Shown here: one piece after another, positions 37,694-49,500 of the stretch
Layout of the letters: every line of letters starts with the position of its first letter
Position numbering within the stretch: the first letter of the stretch is position 1
Assembly (NCBI RefSeq): GCF_048771995.1
Contig: NC_133030.1
Coordinates: forward strand, 13,904,001 to 13,968,000
DNA length: 64,000 bases
Reading direction: 5' to 3'
Source: Taeniopygia guttata
Taxonomy: Eukaryota; Chordata; Aves; Passeriformes; Estrildidae
Notes under the pieces: model-generated
What the model was told of the DNA's origin: nothing
Seen by the model: the letters and a program-made list of their open reading frames with translations, nothing else
The model's database searches: none
Translations under genes and position numbers: made by a program

Positions 37694-39740
37694 CAAGACC
37701 AGCGGTTTTGTCCCTTGGAGCTTTTCTTGAGTAAGGGACAGTGGTCATGCACAGGCTTGTCTCCAGTGAGTGGATGGGGATTTTTCTGAAATGTGCCCCT
37801 ATTTAGATAGATTGTATGTGAAGCGGGAAAAATACCACCAGCTAATCTGTTGCAAACAAATGATTTAACCACTTAACCAGTTTAACCCCTGGGTTTGAGC
37901 TGTCCAAACGGAGCCCCTCCTTCAGTGTGGATCCTGCATCATTTGAGATGACTTACTGCTTCTTCCCCTTTCCTCTTTCTCAGGATTAAAAACCAAGAGA
38001 GGAATTAGGCTTTTTTGTCATTTGTTACTCTTGAGCATGGAGCAGATTTTCCTCAGAGCTGTTGGCACAAAGTGCATTTATAATATACAGAAGTGAAATG
38101 GCAGGGCTCAGACAAAATGCTTGTGTGCTTAATGGAAACACAGGCTGCAGTGTGAGGGGGCTTTTCATGCTTCACCTGTGCTTGCAGCTCTACTCTTTGT
38201 GAAATAAGCCAGAGCTGAGTGGGCATTTGTTAATACATTGGGCAGAGTGCTGCTACTCCTTGAAGCTTGTATACTAAAAATTGCCTCCTGGTTTCAGTGT
38301 CAGCCCTTTTGCTTCCTCCTTGCCTTTGGGACAGCATGGATGCAGTCATATATCTTTATTTAATTAGCTGGAAAAGTGCCAAATAGCTCCCAAGGTGAAA
38401 AATAAGGTGCTTTTATCCTCCTGGCCACGTGTGCTGGAGTGGAACAATGGTCCTGTCGTGTTATGAGCTGAGTCAGCTCAGGGAATAAAAATTATATCCC
38501 CCTTCAGACTGTCAGTGCTGTTATCCTTCCGCAGGCTGACACATTCACTGAGCTGGGCTGGCTCATGTGTTGTAGCCTTTAAGTGAGGCTGTGAAATAAT
38601 GTGCTCGGGTTTTATGGCATTCTGACTCATCATCTAGGTTTTTTCCCTCCTCTGTGCCAGGTCACATGAGAAGAGGCTGAACATACATGGTCTGTCTGTG
38701 GCTGCAGAACTCAGATGTGTAAGTTTACCCACAGGGGCTGCTGTTCTGGCATCATTCCTGCTCTGTGCCAGCCCCACTCCCCAGGCCAGAAGCAGCAGCT
38801 GCAGGGTGCCAGTGGTGTCTTGGTGAGCAGAAAGTGTGAGCCCAGGCTCTGTTGGTGGGGGAGAGCAAATCAGAATCAGTGTCCCAGCTCTGGAAGGTAG
38901 GAAGTGTCCTAGAAGTCTGGCATGGCATAAGTCCTGGGCTAAGCTCTGCTTTTCTTGTGCTTTGCCTAGAACATCAGAGGTCTCTCTTAGCTGAAAAAGA
39001 ACCAAACCCGTGTGGAGTGTTTACAGATCTGTACTGTCTCTCTGAGGCAGAGCTGCGTTTTTTTCTGCACCTATTCCATGCAACAAATTACTTGGAAAGC
39101 AGAAAGTTCAGGGAAGCACCTGCTGCCCTCACCTGCTGTTGCAGCGAATGAAACCCAGGTGTGCTATGAATCCTGATAAGAAAATTACCTTCTGTAACTA
39201 TTACATTAATCAGTCTCTATAGTATGAAAAGTTTGTGAATATGTATTAGTTCTATACATTTCAATGGAAAGAGGTATTTTGATGGAAAGAGAATTTTACT
39301 GGAGACTTCGTTCATGCTTAAATAAAACAAGTTAGAGGACAGCGGAGCCCCAGAAAAAAGGACTTTGCTTCTTAGAAGCCTAGAGCTGTCCATGAAGAAG
39401 AAAGGACACCTCTAGTGAGCCAAAGTAATGCCAGGATCCTCTAACACATCTCCCAGCTTTGTGTGGGATCAGAGGTGAGTAACTACAGCCAGTTTGGCTC
39501 CAGCAGCAGCTGGGTCATTAGGCAAGCTGCACAAAAGCTGCAAAACCACAGCTGCTTTGCCAAGTTTTGCTCTGATTAACAATCGGTTGGGTGGGTGTTG
39601 GTGATAAGTCAGATCGCACCTGGACATTTGATGGGTACAGAACCGCTGTGTAAAACCACATTTAAGGTGGCCCAGTTTGGCTGGGACAACTTTTGAGACG
39701 GTTTTCCTGGCCACTTGAGTGGACAGTGCCGATCCAGATT
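37694..39740. other. Intergenic DNA upstream of NRIP3 promoter
   Basis: Nothing coding or repetitive was recognised. Composition is ordinary until CpG density rises after about 39.75 kb. Confidence 0.55.
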
Positions 39741-40091
39741 GCTGCTGGCCATGCTGTGACGAGACCAGGGGCACCTCGGGCGTAAGGTACCAACCCTGCC
39801 CGTGGCCAGTGGGGCTGCATCACCCCGGCCGGGGGGAGCAGCCCCCAGGAGCACCCGGGTGCCGGGCAGTGTCACCTGTGGTGACAGCTCCGCAAGCAGG
39901 ACAGTCCCGCTGCTCCAGTGCTCTCTGCTGTCCGTGAGGGCTTTGGGAGCCATGAAATGCCCAGCCGTCAGAGAGAGGGCGGGGATGCGTTATCCCCTCG
40001 GAGCAGCCCGAGCATCCCGCCGCTGGGAGTGCCGCGATGTGCCAGCCCTCCGGCCGCGGTACCTGCCGCCTCCGCGTCACCGGGCTCCGGC

Positions 40092-40097
40092 TATAAA
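40092..40097 (+). promoter_or_regulatory. NRIP3: TATA box of NRIP3
   Basis: TATAAA in a GC-rich setting, 258 bases before the ATG and just before the minisatellite. Confidence 0.55.
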
Positions 40098-40103
40098 GCG
40101 CCG

Positions 40104-40315
40104 GCGACAGAGCATCCCCCAGCACAGGCGACAGAGAATTCCCCAGCGCAGGCGACAGAGAATTCCCCAGCGCAGGCGACAAAGCATCCCCCCAGAGCAT
40201 CCCCCAGCGCAGGCGACAGAGCATCCCCCAGTACAGGCGACAAAGCATCCCCCCAGAGCATCCCCCAGCACAGGCGACAGAGCATCCCCCAGCGCAGGTG
40301 ACAGAGCATCCCCGC
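40104..40315 (+). repeat. Minisatellite, about eight units of 24 or 37 bases, over NRIP3 5' UTR
   Basis: The units start gcgacagagcatcccccag and end in cacag or cgcag. Two units carry an extra 13-base half-repeat (cagagcatccccc). Variants gcgacagagaattcccc and gcgacaaagcatcccccc also occur, so the array has higher-order structure. It sits between the TATA box and the start codon. Because 24 is divisible by three, it opens long, meaningless repetitive frames on both strands. Confidence 0.92.
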
Positions 40316-40349
40316 AGCTCCAAGGAGCGAGGCACTGGCAGCAGGAGAG

Positions 40350-40523
40350 ATGTTTTATTCGGGGATCCTGACAGAGCCGAGCAGGAAAGAAGTGGAGCTG
40401 AGAGAAGAGGCGTCCCTCCGCCAGCAGAGGAGAATGAAGCAGGCTGTTCAGTTTATTCACAAGGATTCTGCAGATCTCCTCCCTCTGGACGGGCTGAAGA
40501 AGCTGGGGACGTCGAAGGATACT
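40350..40523 (+). CDS. NRIP3: NRIP3 exon 1 (start codon)
   Basis: The ATG at 40350 opens [20 protein letters not shown], followed by [20 protein letters not shown] and [17 protein letters not shown]. The human protein starts the same way, which fixes this start. The exon ends before gtaagg in phase 0. The first intron is 6,991 bases and holds an antisense solo LTR and an 18-base tandem repeat. Confidence 0.95.
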
Positions 40524-43500
40524 GTAAGGCTCTATTGTGTTTATTGGAAGGGGACTCGAGGAGCTGGTAGGGCAGTGTCTATTTCTTTCTTCACGCTGCT
40601 TTTCTGTTAGGAGAAGTTGGTTGTGTGTGGAAACTGATTGTAAAAAATGTGACTTTTGTATGTAAAAGGAAGGGAGTAGAAATATGATAGTAGTTATAAC
40701 CACAGTTGTTTTCTTCTAGTAAGTACTTTCAGATGGCTATTACTCAGAGTTAATAGCATTTAATTTTTAAAAAATTATTTTTTCTATTTTTGCATGAAAA
40801 TGGCATTCTGTTTGCAGTACACAATTCCTCTCTGGGTCAGAGTAAGTCAAAATGGCTTCATACGATGCATACGTGCACACACATGTTGGCCTGTGATCTA
40901 TATGTACACACAACACAGAATCACAGAGATTCAGTAAAGTATAGTCACTGGTATTTCAAAATATAAAACTCTCAAGATCATGCTTCAATAAGGGCTAATG
41001 CATATGTGGGGTTTCTTAAATTTAAGAGACATAATTTTAGGTTTAAAATATTTACATATGCAGTGATCTATGTGATCCTGTACTTGGTGCCATTCACCGT
41101 GTCTGGGGGCTGGGGAGCATTTCTAAATACTGTACAGATGTTTCAGCTTTCACTACTGGGAAAGGATACTTCAATGTGACATCAAAAGTTCTGACATAAG
41201 GAGTAAAATTTAGGAAACATATCTACCAGGGAAAGCTCCTTTGGGTTTTTTTTGCCCAAATGTTGAAAAAAAATCTTGCACCTTGTAAAACAATATTTTC
41301 ATTTTTCCAATGCTTGATGTGGGTTTTGTTGAAAACCAAAGTCAATCTTTTTATTTTTAGTGTTTTGTTTTGTCAGAGCCTTCCTGCTCAGCTGGGTTAG
41401 GCTTGGCTCTGCCTGCCTGGGACAAGTGGACTGAGTTGGCTGTTGTCTGCAGTGCACACAGAGGGGATTTTTTTGCTATCCCAAGTGTTTTGCAATTGTA
41501 GGAAGTGAAGCTCCTGCCCAAGGACAGGATCAGAAGGAGCTTTCCTAGTCACCACTGAATTGCAGCTCTCCAGCAGGGAGTTGAAGACCTTTTTCAGGCA
41601 GGAATGTCATTATTACTGTTTTCAGCAGAGTCAAAATGACATTTTGTGGCTCCATGACCCCCAGTGAGTGGGACTCAGTCCCTGACGTGGGTTCTGCTCT
41701 GCCCAGATAAGAACCAACAGGTAGCAGGAGCCAGGGGCACTGAGCACTGAAGTGCCTGGCCCTGCAGAGAGAGGATCAGGTTTTGTACCAGCACCAGGGT
41801 CAGAGCGTGGGGCTCCTTGACACCACCTTGGACACAGAAATGTCACTCGAGGTGTCCTCCCTGCTCCTGTGCCATGGCTGCAGCATCACCCCTGCAAGGA
41901 GGATCTGCACAGGGGGCTCTCTCCAGGGATGTGCCAAAGCCCTGGGGAGGGCCACAGCTCCCAGTCCCCTCCAAGAACAAAAAGAAGTTGCAATGCAGTG
42001 GAGGTGAGGTGCCCATGATGGCTGCTGGGGCTGGGGTGAGAACCCAGCTGGTCTGGGCCCCCCCACTGCAAAATGCCCCTTGTCCCCACGCCACAGGGAG
42101 GTGATGGCACAGTGGGCACACGTGGCCAGGGCTCCCTTGGCCACAGCCTCCCAGAGCCACAGAGAGGATCCTGTGAGTTTCAGAGATGTGTCCCTGGGTG
42201 TGCTGCAGGGAAGGGATGCTGCCACACTCAGCCCTCACACAGGCAGGGTGGGAAAGGGCCCTGCTGAGAGGACACATTGTGTGTCCCTGCCGGAGCTCAC
42301 CTCTAGGTCAGGGGTGGCTCAGTGTGGTGGAAAAGTCTCTCCTCCAACCTGTGCTTTCAAAGAAAGGCTCAGTATTCTTCTGTTGTCCGGTCTCATGGTT
42401 GTTTATTGCAAGTTATCTAAAAGATTTTCTTCTCGAGCTGCTGAAATTTGCTCAGCAGCTCAGGCAGAGGCACACACACACCCTGACATCCTCTCTGACT
42501 CCCGACTGCTTCTTCTCTCCCCACCCAGGGCTGCTGCTATCTTTTATATGGTACATTATGTTACATGTTTATAGTTTTTCCCCAATGCCTACTACCTATA
42601 TTAAATGGTGTTTTTCTACTCTAAACCAATCTGTGAGTGCCAACATTACCAAGAACATGGAGGTAAGGAAGAAGAAAGAGGGAGGACAGGGAAGGTCCAA
42701 ATCCCTCCATCTTAAAACATCTGACCCCCCCTGTACAAGACCAAAAACCCCCTGTACAGCACTCAAATATTCTTCCCTTTACTTTGTGACTACTTCTACT
42801 CTAATATCTAAACTTTTGTGACTTCTTGTTCTTCCTGCAAGGTTGGTAAATCGTTCCATTGCTCAAATCCAAAATCACAGCTGTTTCCAGCTGCCTGCCA
42901 GGGTCTCAAATGCTTCTGACCTGGACCTGGAACATCCAAAAATGTCTGAGGGACATTTTGAGTTCTGACATGTCCCCACTGCTGTGGCTACCTGGATGTC
43001 ACAAGGGCTGATCCCAGGAGGAGCAGGAGATTGTGATCTCTGAGACTGGAGACCCTCCAAAATACGGGACTTCACTTTGACGTGGCCCCAGATTGAGAGG
43101 CGTGTGCCCAGGGGGACTGAGCTGCATGATCAGGAGGCCCAGGGCAATCAGAGGTCTCAGCCCAAGGCGTTTGCATGGCTTCCTTGAGGATGATTGTGCA
43201 TGTCCCCAAAAGCTGTGGGTTTCTGTCCTAGAGCTGCGTGGCAGCCGTGGTGGCGCGTGTGTGGAGGGGCTCCTGACGTGCCCGGTGTTATTAATGCAGG
43301 GTTCCCACGGGGGTTTTCCAGCATCCTTGGCAGGAGCAGAGGCAGGGGAACAGCTCCTCAGAGATGGCGACAGGTGGTGAGAACAGATCCTGTCTGTCAC
43401 TGTGGCAGCTGGCAGCTGGCATTGCAGTTTTGGGGAGAAATCCCCTTCCTTGTGGGCCCGGTGTGGGGGTACTGTGCACAGCGAAGCTGCAGCGGGTCAC

Positions 43501-46500
43501 CAGGGTGGGTGTGCTGGCATTCCCCTGTCTGTGTGCCATCACTCAGCTCTCCTGGTGAGGCTGTGCACAGGCAGGTTGGATAAATACTTCTTGTGACCAT
43601 CCATTTCAATGCTCTCACCATTTCCAGTGAGTTACTGTGGCTCAGACAGAACTCCAGCTCCTCGCTCTCTTTATGTACTCCCCTCTGTCCAGTATGATAT
43701 CAAGCTACAGCAAAGCATACACTGAATTTGGCAAATGTCAGTCTGGATGTAGAGAACAGAAATGGCTTTATTTTGATGCCTCTTCCCTCTGTTAGCCACT
43801 TTCCTGAAGCCCAAAACACTGGCATGAGATGGTCTTTAGCTGGGATGGGGGCTTCCTGACAGGGTAACCATGGCCCCCTTCCCAGCCTGGACAGGGCTCT
43901 GGCAGCTGGCTCTTGCTGACTCTTGCAGCTCCTCCTGGTGCTCTGACACTTGTCCCTTGCCCCCAGAGTCACCGGGCCAGTTTGGAGCAGCTTTCTGGAA
44001 CAGTCCCGCATCATTTGACAGCCTGGGAAGCAGAGTTATAAATAGTAACAAAAGCAGCAGCAACAACAAAAGCTTTTCCCATTTCCATCGTGCCCTCAGA
44101 CCTCACCTGGGCGCCCTCAGCACAACCCTGGGTGCCCCATAGCCCCAGCCCCATCTCCCCATGGCTGGAGCAGCACTGGGTGAACTGCAGCACGTTTGGG
44201 TGTCCCCAGGTCCCTGCTGTGCACGCCCAGGGTTTGGGGTGTCTGAAATGCAAAAAGCTCTGGTGCTGTGTGCTCTGCCCTGCCCAGAGAGCTGGCTGCT
44301 GCCTGGGCACACAGGGGTGCAGGGGGCAGCTCTGTCCCACCTCATCACCCTAGGAGAGGGGCTGACAGCACAGGATGCTGACAGGGACACGTGAGTTAGG
44401 ATGAAGGATGGGAAGAAGAGAGAGAAATTGATTATTTCTTGGGATTAGATTTGTCAATGCATTGACACTCTTTCCCCCTCCTCTACTGTCTAGGTACAGA
44501 AGAAAGGGCAAACCTCCTGAGATGGGTTTGTGGAGGAGGGGAGCTGGTGTCTTCCCTGACTTTCACTTCCACCTGAGTGAGATTGTTGATGGGTCTTGTT
44601 ATCCCCAAATCTAGAAGCCAAATAGAGGGAAATCTGCCAGAGAAATGAATACTGCAAGCTGCAGCAATGCACTTGCTTACAAATCACAGAGGAACAAAGC
44701 TGGGCAGAATTATCTGTGCTTTTGGCAGACAGTGGTAAATAAGGTCAGCAAGAGATGGTGTCTCTTCTCGCTTCTTTAGGTTTTCACTGTGACATTTTTG
44801 CTTTTTGCAAATATTGGGGTTGGAAATGGACCTATCTTATGAAAAAAATCCTGATTTGTATTTAGATAGTGCTGGATGATACTAGGAAAACTTATTTTTT
44901 TCCTGACACAATGAAATGTAACATTCTCTACTTTTATAAAGCTTTCAACAGTTTTTTGCAATGCAAAGGAATATTGTACCAGGTCATCTGGGTTTCTTCA
45001 AACACTGCCAGGCCCACACTGGAAGGAGAACACAGCTGCCTTTCTCACTTCCTCGGGAGGAGGATTTCCTCTCTCCCTCCCTCCCAGACATGGTCTGCTT
45101 GCAGTTTGCCAGGAAAATGTGCATTTGCAAATGTCCCCTGGCACATTATCCATTTACCAAGTACGTATCCATCACTTGAGTCATCTCCGTGACTAACATC
45201 CCTCACTCTGTTGCACACAAGAGTCAAGGGAAATCCAAGTTAAAGCAAACTAATTAATAGCCTGAGACAGGATGGTACTGCAGGGAACCTTTTCAGCCCC
45301 CTCCTGCCAGATTATTGTGGTATTGGAGCACAACATAAGGAATATTTGTCCCCCAGAGACAGGATTTGCTGTGGTTTTCAGAAGGGCAAGTGTCAACAAA
45401 AGGCAATCCCATTTGTGCTGCTAACTTGAGTTTGTTGAGTGATGTATTTTTTCCTTTTGCTGATGGGTCCCATGTAACATTCATAAAAACCAGGGCTTGA
45501 GAAAACCCATATATGCTACTGATTAACAATCTATAGGAGAAATGGTAGTTAAAAAAATAGGTTGAATGCAATGGTAGTTAAAATAGTAGTTAATGACAGT
45601 TAAAATAGCAATGAGTGTGTTAGAGATTGAGGCCAGGCAGATCAGAAGAGCACCCAGACTATCCTGGATGATGGCATTCAGAAATTTCTCATGGGGCTGG
45701 GCACAAGGAGGTGACCACTGTGTGACAGGCTGTCTTCTGGCCAGCTGGGTGAACCTCATAATTTACTTCTACACTCCCTATCCTTCCTTTTGTTGTTTTT
45801 AAATGATGTGAAGAATTAGTGTTCCAGCTGTGATCCTGAGCTGCAAACATAAAGGATATGGAAAGAAAAGGATATCCCATCCACTGTCAGAAAACCCTGG
45901 CCTGCATTTTTGCTCTGGTGAGGAGCACTGGAGATGCTCACAGGGCTGGAGATGCTCACAGGGCTGGAGGTGATCACAGGGCTGGAGATGATCACGGGGC
46001 TGCACCTACACTTCTGCCTCATACCAGGCAGCCCTTGTTTCCAAACTGACCCGCTTGTCCCTCCACACAGGGCCCAGTACCAGTGCAGCCAGTCTGCCTG
46101 CCTTTAGTCCAGCAAAGTAATCCTGCTTTCTGCTGTTTGGCCTCACTGGGAAGGCAGCACAGTGTCAGATCTGATTCCTCCCCATCAGGAGTTGCTGCTT
46201 AGGCACAGGATGTGCTCTGTGGTGGGTTGGTCAGACACAGCACCTGCAGCCCAAAATGGCCATGGGATTTTATTTCCAGTAGCAGAAATCAGGAGAGTGC
46301 ACAGTGGGGCTGCAGGGAGCTGATGTGTCCCAGTGACCACTGGTGCTGCTGCAGCTCCCCCATCCCTCAGTGCGGTCCAGCTCTGCTGCCTGCGTTGTGC
46401 CCACAGCAGGATCTGAAGTGCCAGCATGGCTGCAGTTATTTCAGGATGATGCCAGGTTGCATTAGACTTCTCTAAGTGGTGTTATTTAACATGCTGTGCA

Positions 46501-49500
46501 CAAGGGTGGGCACTGGCCAACATGGGGAGCCACGGCCCGAGGTTTTCAAAGTTATCCTGACTCCGATATTCCCTTGGGATGAGGGGGTTCACTGGTTCAG
46601 ATGTCTCTGCGGGCACACAGGCATGTTTAATGTGAATGCAAAAATTCAGGGATAAGCCAATAAAAATGCCTCACCATGGAGAAATTAAAATCAGAAGGAA
46701 AGGCATTAATGGGGAGGGCAGATTAGCCAGGCAGAGAAATGAGCAGATAATCAGGCAGAGTCATTTCACCTCCAGCAGAGTGTGTGCATCCATCTGCAAT
46801 GAACATTAAACATAAAAAGGCTTTTGGGAAAGAGGTTGGAGGAGATCTTGAGAGGCAACATGCTTCTCCCAGAGCAAATGGAAATAACAAAGAAAGAGAG
46901 AAGTGTTGGGAATTCTGGGAGAATACCTACCTGCCTCAGATGAGCTTACCTCTTTCCTTCCTCTCCCTTTCCTCTTGTGGTATGGCACTCTGGATTGGTC
47001 CCATTTAGTCACCCTTAGCAGCTAAATAAAAGTACAGGGAGAAGGGGCACAGAGGGCAATTTTAGACATTCTTTATATTTAGGTATAGTGAATATCATTG
47101 GAAAGCTGATTTGTTACATCCTAATTTTTCACATCACTACTGAATTCCCAATATCAAGAGATGAGGGCAGTTATGGTTGAAACACCAACTTGAAAAGGCT
47201 GGACTTGTTTGGATTCCTGTATGCAATCAAACCTTGAATTTGAGTTTGGTAAAAGAAAGGTGTCTCAAAGGCTAATAGTTTGAAAGTATTATTCCCTTTG
47301 CAAAACAAAGCTCTTTTTAGCCAAAGACAGGTAAGCCAGAACTAGCTAGGAAGAATAGCTGTAGTCTGGGAATTAGGGAGAGTGAGACTTCATGACCTCC
47401 CTCCCGTGAGAGCAGCACTGGCCCACGGGCACCACAGGCAGTCTGGTGGCACTGGCCACTGTGTGGCTTTCCTCTGACTTCACCCTGCTCTTCTGTGTGT
47501 GTTCTTCCTTAAAGCAGCCACACAACATCCTGCAGAAGCGCCTGATGGAGACAAACCTATCCAAGTTCCGAGGCAGCCGAGGCAGCTGGGCTCCGAAGGG
47601 AGATCTCTCATCACAGACCAACAAGCTGAACCAAACCAAACTGGGCAGCTTGGGGAAAACACAGGATGAAGAGCTCATAGTGGTGAGCTGCCAGGTAATA
47701 GTCACTCCACAGCCTTTTGTGGGTTTTTTTACTGCAGATTTTATTTCCCACAGTCTCAGGCTGTGCTCTTGTTCTCCATGTTTCGCAGTCAGGTTTGTGC
47801 TCCCATGGGACTGTCACAGCTCTAGGGATACACTCCATCTGCTGCTCCAGGCTGCTGTGGCAGAGATGGCCACCTGGGAATCACAGAGAAAACTGGTGTG
47901 ATGGGTGTCTTCCCTTACACATCAGGGCAGAGGGGATAGCTAAGCTGGGGCAGCATGCTGAAATGCTGGGGTATAATTATCCATGGCAAATCCCTGTGCT
48001 CACAGCCTGCTTGCTTTCCTTAGGTGCCATCCCTGTTTTTTCTGCCCAGGAGCAATTTCACATTTCTCTTCCTTAGCCCCATGCTCATTTGTATTTCCCC
48101 CTCTCCACAGTATTCCCTCCTGCCTGGGCTGCCCCACCTGCTCTCTGCAGGGCCAAATGAGCCAGGAAGGGCCAGGACCCCACGTGCATCTGAGCGTGCA
48201 GGGGAGCAGGGATGAGCTGACATGAGGAGAGTTCATGGGCAGCAGAGCTCGGGGACACTCTGGTGCTCATCCTGCATCCCACACATCATTTCCCATCTCT
48301 TCTTGCTCTTGCAGTGTGCGGGGAAGGAGCTGAAGGCCGTGGTGGACACTGGCTCGCAGCACAACCTCATGTCCTCTGCCTGCCTGGACAGGCTAGGGTA
48401 AATATCCAGATGGATTTCTGTTCTGCAGGAGCATGGCACCTGGCAGCACAGGCAGTGTCCTGGGGCTGGGGCTCTGCCCATGTCAGTGATGGTCATTCTA
48501 GAAGGGCTGGGCAAGCCCCTGACCCTCCTCTTACAACCAAATCCTGCTCCAATCTTACACGCCAGGGAGGTGGAATAGAAAGCCACTGGTACCACCCTAT
48601 CCACCTCTGAGGGAATCCCTTCGGAGGGTTGGATGCATTTGTATTCTTTCACTGCCTGCTTGTCACTCAGTGCCTCATCAAACAGCTGAACCTTCCCCAG
48701 CCTTCTGTGTCCCCAGGGCAGCCCAGCCCAACTCTGCAGGCTCCTGTGGCAGGGCAGGGACCAGGCTGCTGGACATGCCCCCAGACAGTGGCTGCAGCAC
48801 TGCTGGCCCAGCAGCCAGTGTAAAGAAGCTGTGTGCATGCATGTTCTCAGAACTGGGTGGCTGATGCTGCTCTCAGTTACAAATTCTCCTGGTTAAAGGA
48901 AAAGGAAATGTATTTATGGATTATTAGAGGTGACTGACAGCCATTTGCAGAAAAACTCTGTCATCTCTGAGGAATAGAACCAGGCTTCAGCTCATAGGAT
49001 ATCAAGGAGGTTTTGGCACTTTATTCCCATAGAGTCATTGCTTTTTGCAGCTAACTTGCAATAATTATGAAAAAAGGAAAATCACACCTGCTCACTGAGC
49101 GCTACTGCACAGCCCTGACCGAATGGTGCCTGTTCCTGTCCTAACATTAATTACTTCTTTGCACAACAGTGCTTAGTGACTGGAGGGTGGCTGTGTTTAA
49201 TGAAACCTTGTCACAATGTGTGGAGCAGCTCAGCCAAGCTTAGGATGGCCACACGATGGCATTTGGAGGATTTCATGCTCTGGGACAATTCCTCTGCTCC
49301 CTGTGTTTGTTGCATGTGTCTGGTGCAGTTCTTGCAGCACTGCTCTGCTGCAGCAGCCCTGTCCTTCAAAGAGCACTGAAGAAAGAGGTCAGAGCCTGTT
49401 TCTGCTGCCCAGGGCTCAGGGGACCTGGTGCCTCAAAGCATCATTTGTGTGTCTGATGCTCAGGCTCAATTCCTCCCCTCATTTCCAAAGATTTTTTTTT

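Larger units (their letters stand above)
39750..40349 (+). promoter_or_regulatory. NRIP3: NRIP3 promoter region, CpG island-like, with TATA box
   Basis: GC and CpG content rise sharply over about 600 bases directly before the NRIP3 start codon. A TATAAA box lies at 40092-40097 in the context ggctataaagcgcc. A start about 25-30 bases further on would fall inside the tandem repeat at 40104-40315, so that repeat would form most of the 5' UTR. The transcription start was not seen directly; it is inferred from the TATA position. Confidence 0.65.
40524..47514 (+). other. NRIP3 intron 1
   Basis: The intron contains a solo LTR (42303-42970), a four-unit tandem repeat (45931-46002), a GC-rich stretch (41.7-44.4 kb), and AT-rich ends. 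No coding exon was recognised inside. Confidence 0.7.

Noticed and set aside
40077-40703. A 208-codon minus-strand frame with repeated MLCRLRWG-like units
   Set aside because: The repetition is the translated minisatellite. It is antisense to NRIP3 exon 1 and its 5' UTR, with no independent coding signal.
37003-42970. The paired LTRs as the two ends of one provirus
   Set aside because: The interval between them holds the NRIP3 promoter and exon 1 and no retroviral genes, and the two copies have unrelated flanks on both sides. Two separate solo LTRs fit better.
48233-48838. A 201-codon minus-strand frame over NRIP3 exon 3
   Set aside because: It is a shadow of the sense exon and its flanking GC-rich intron, with no recognisable protein.
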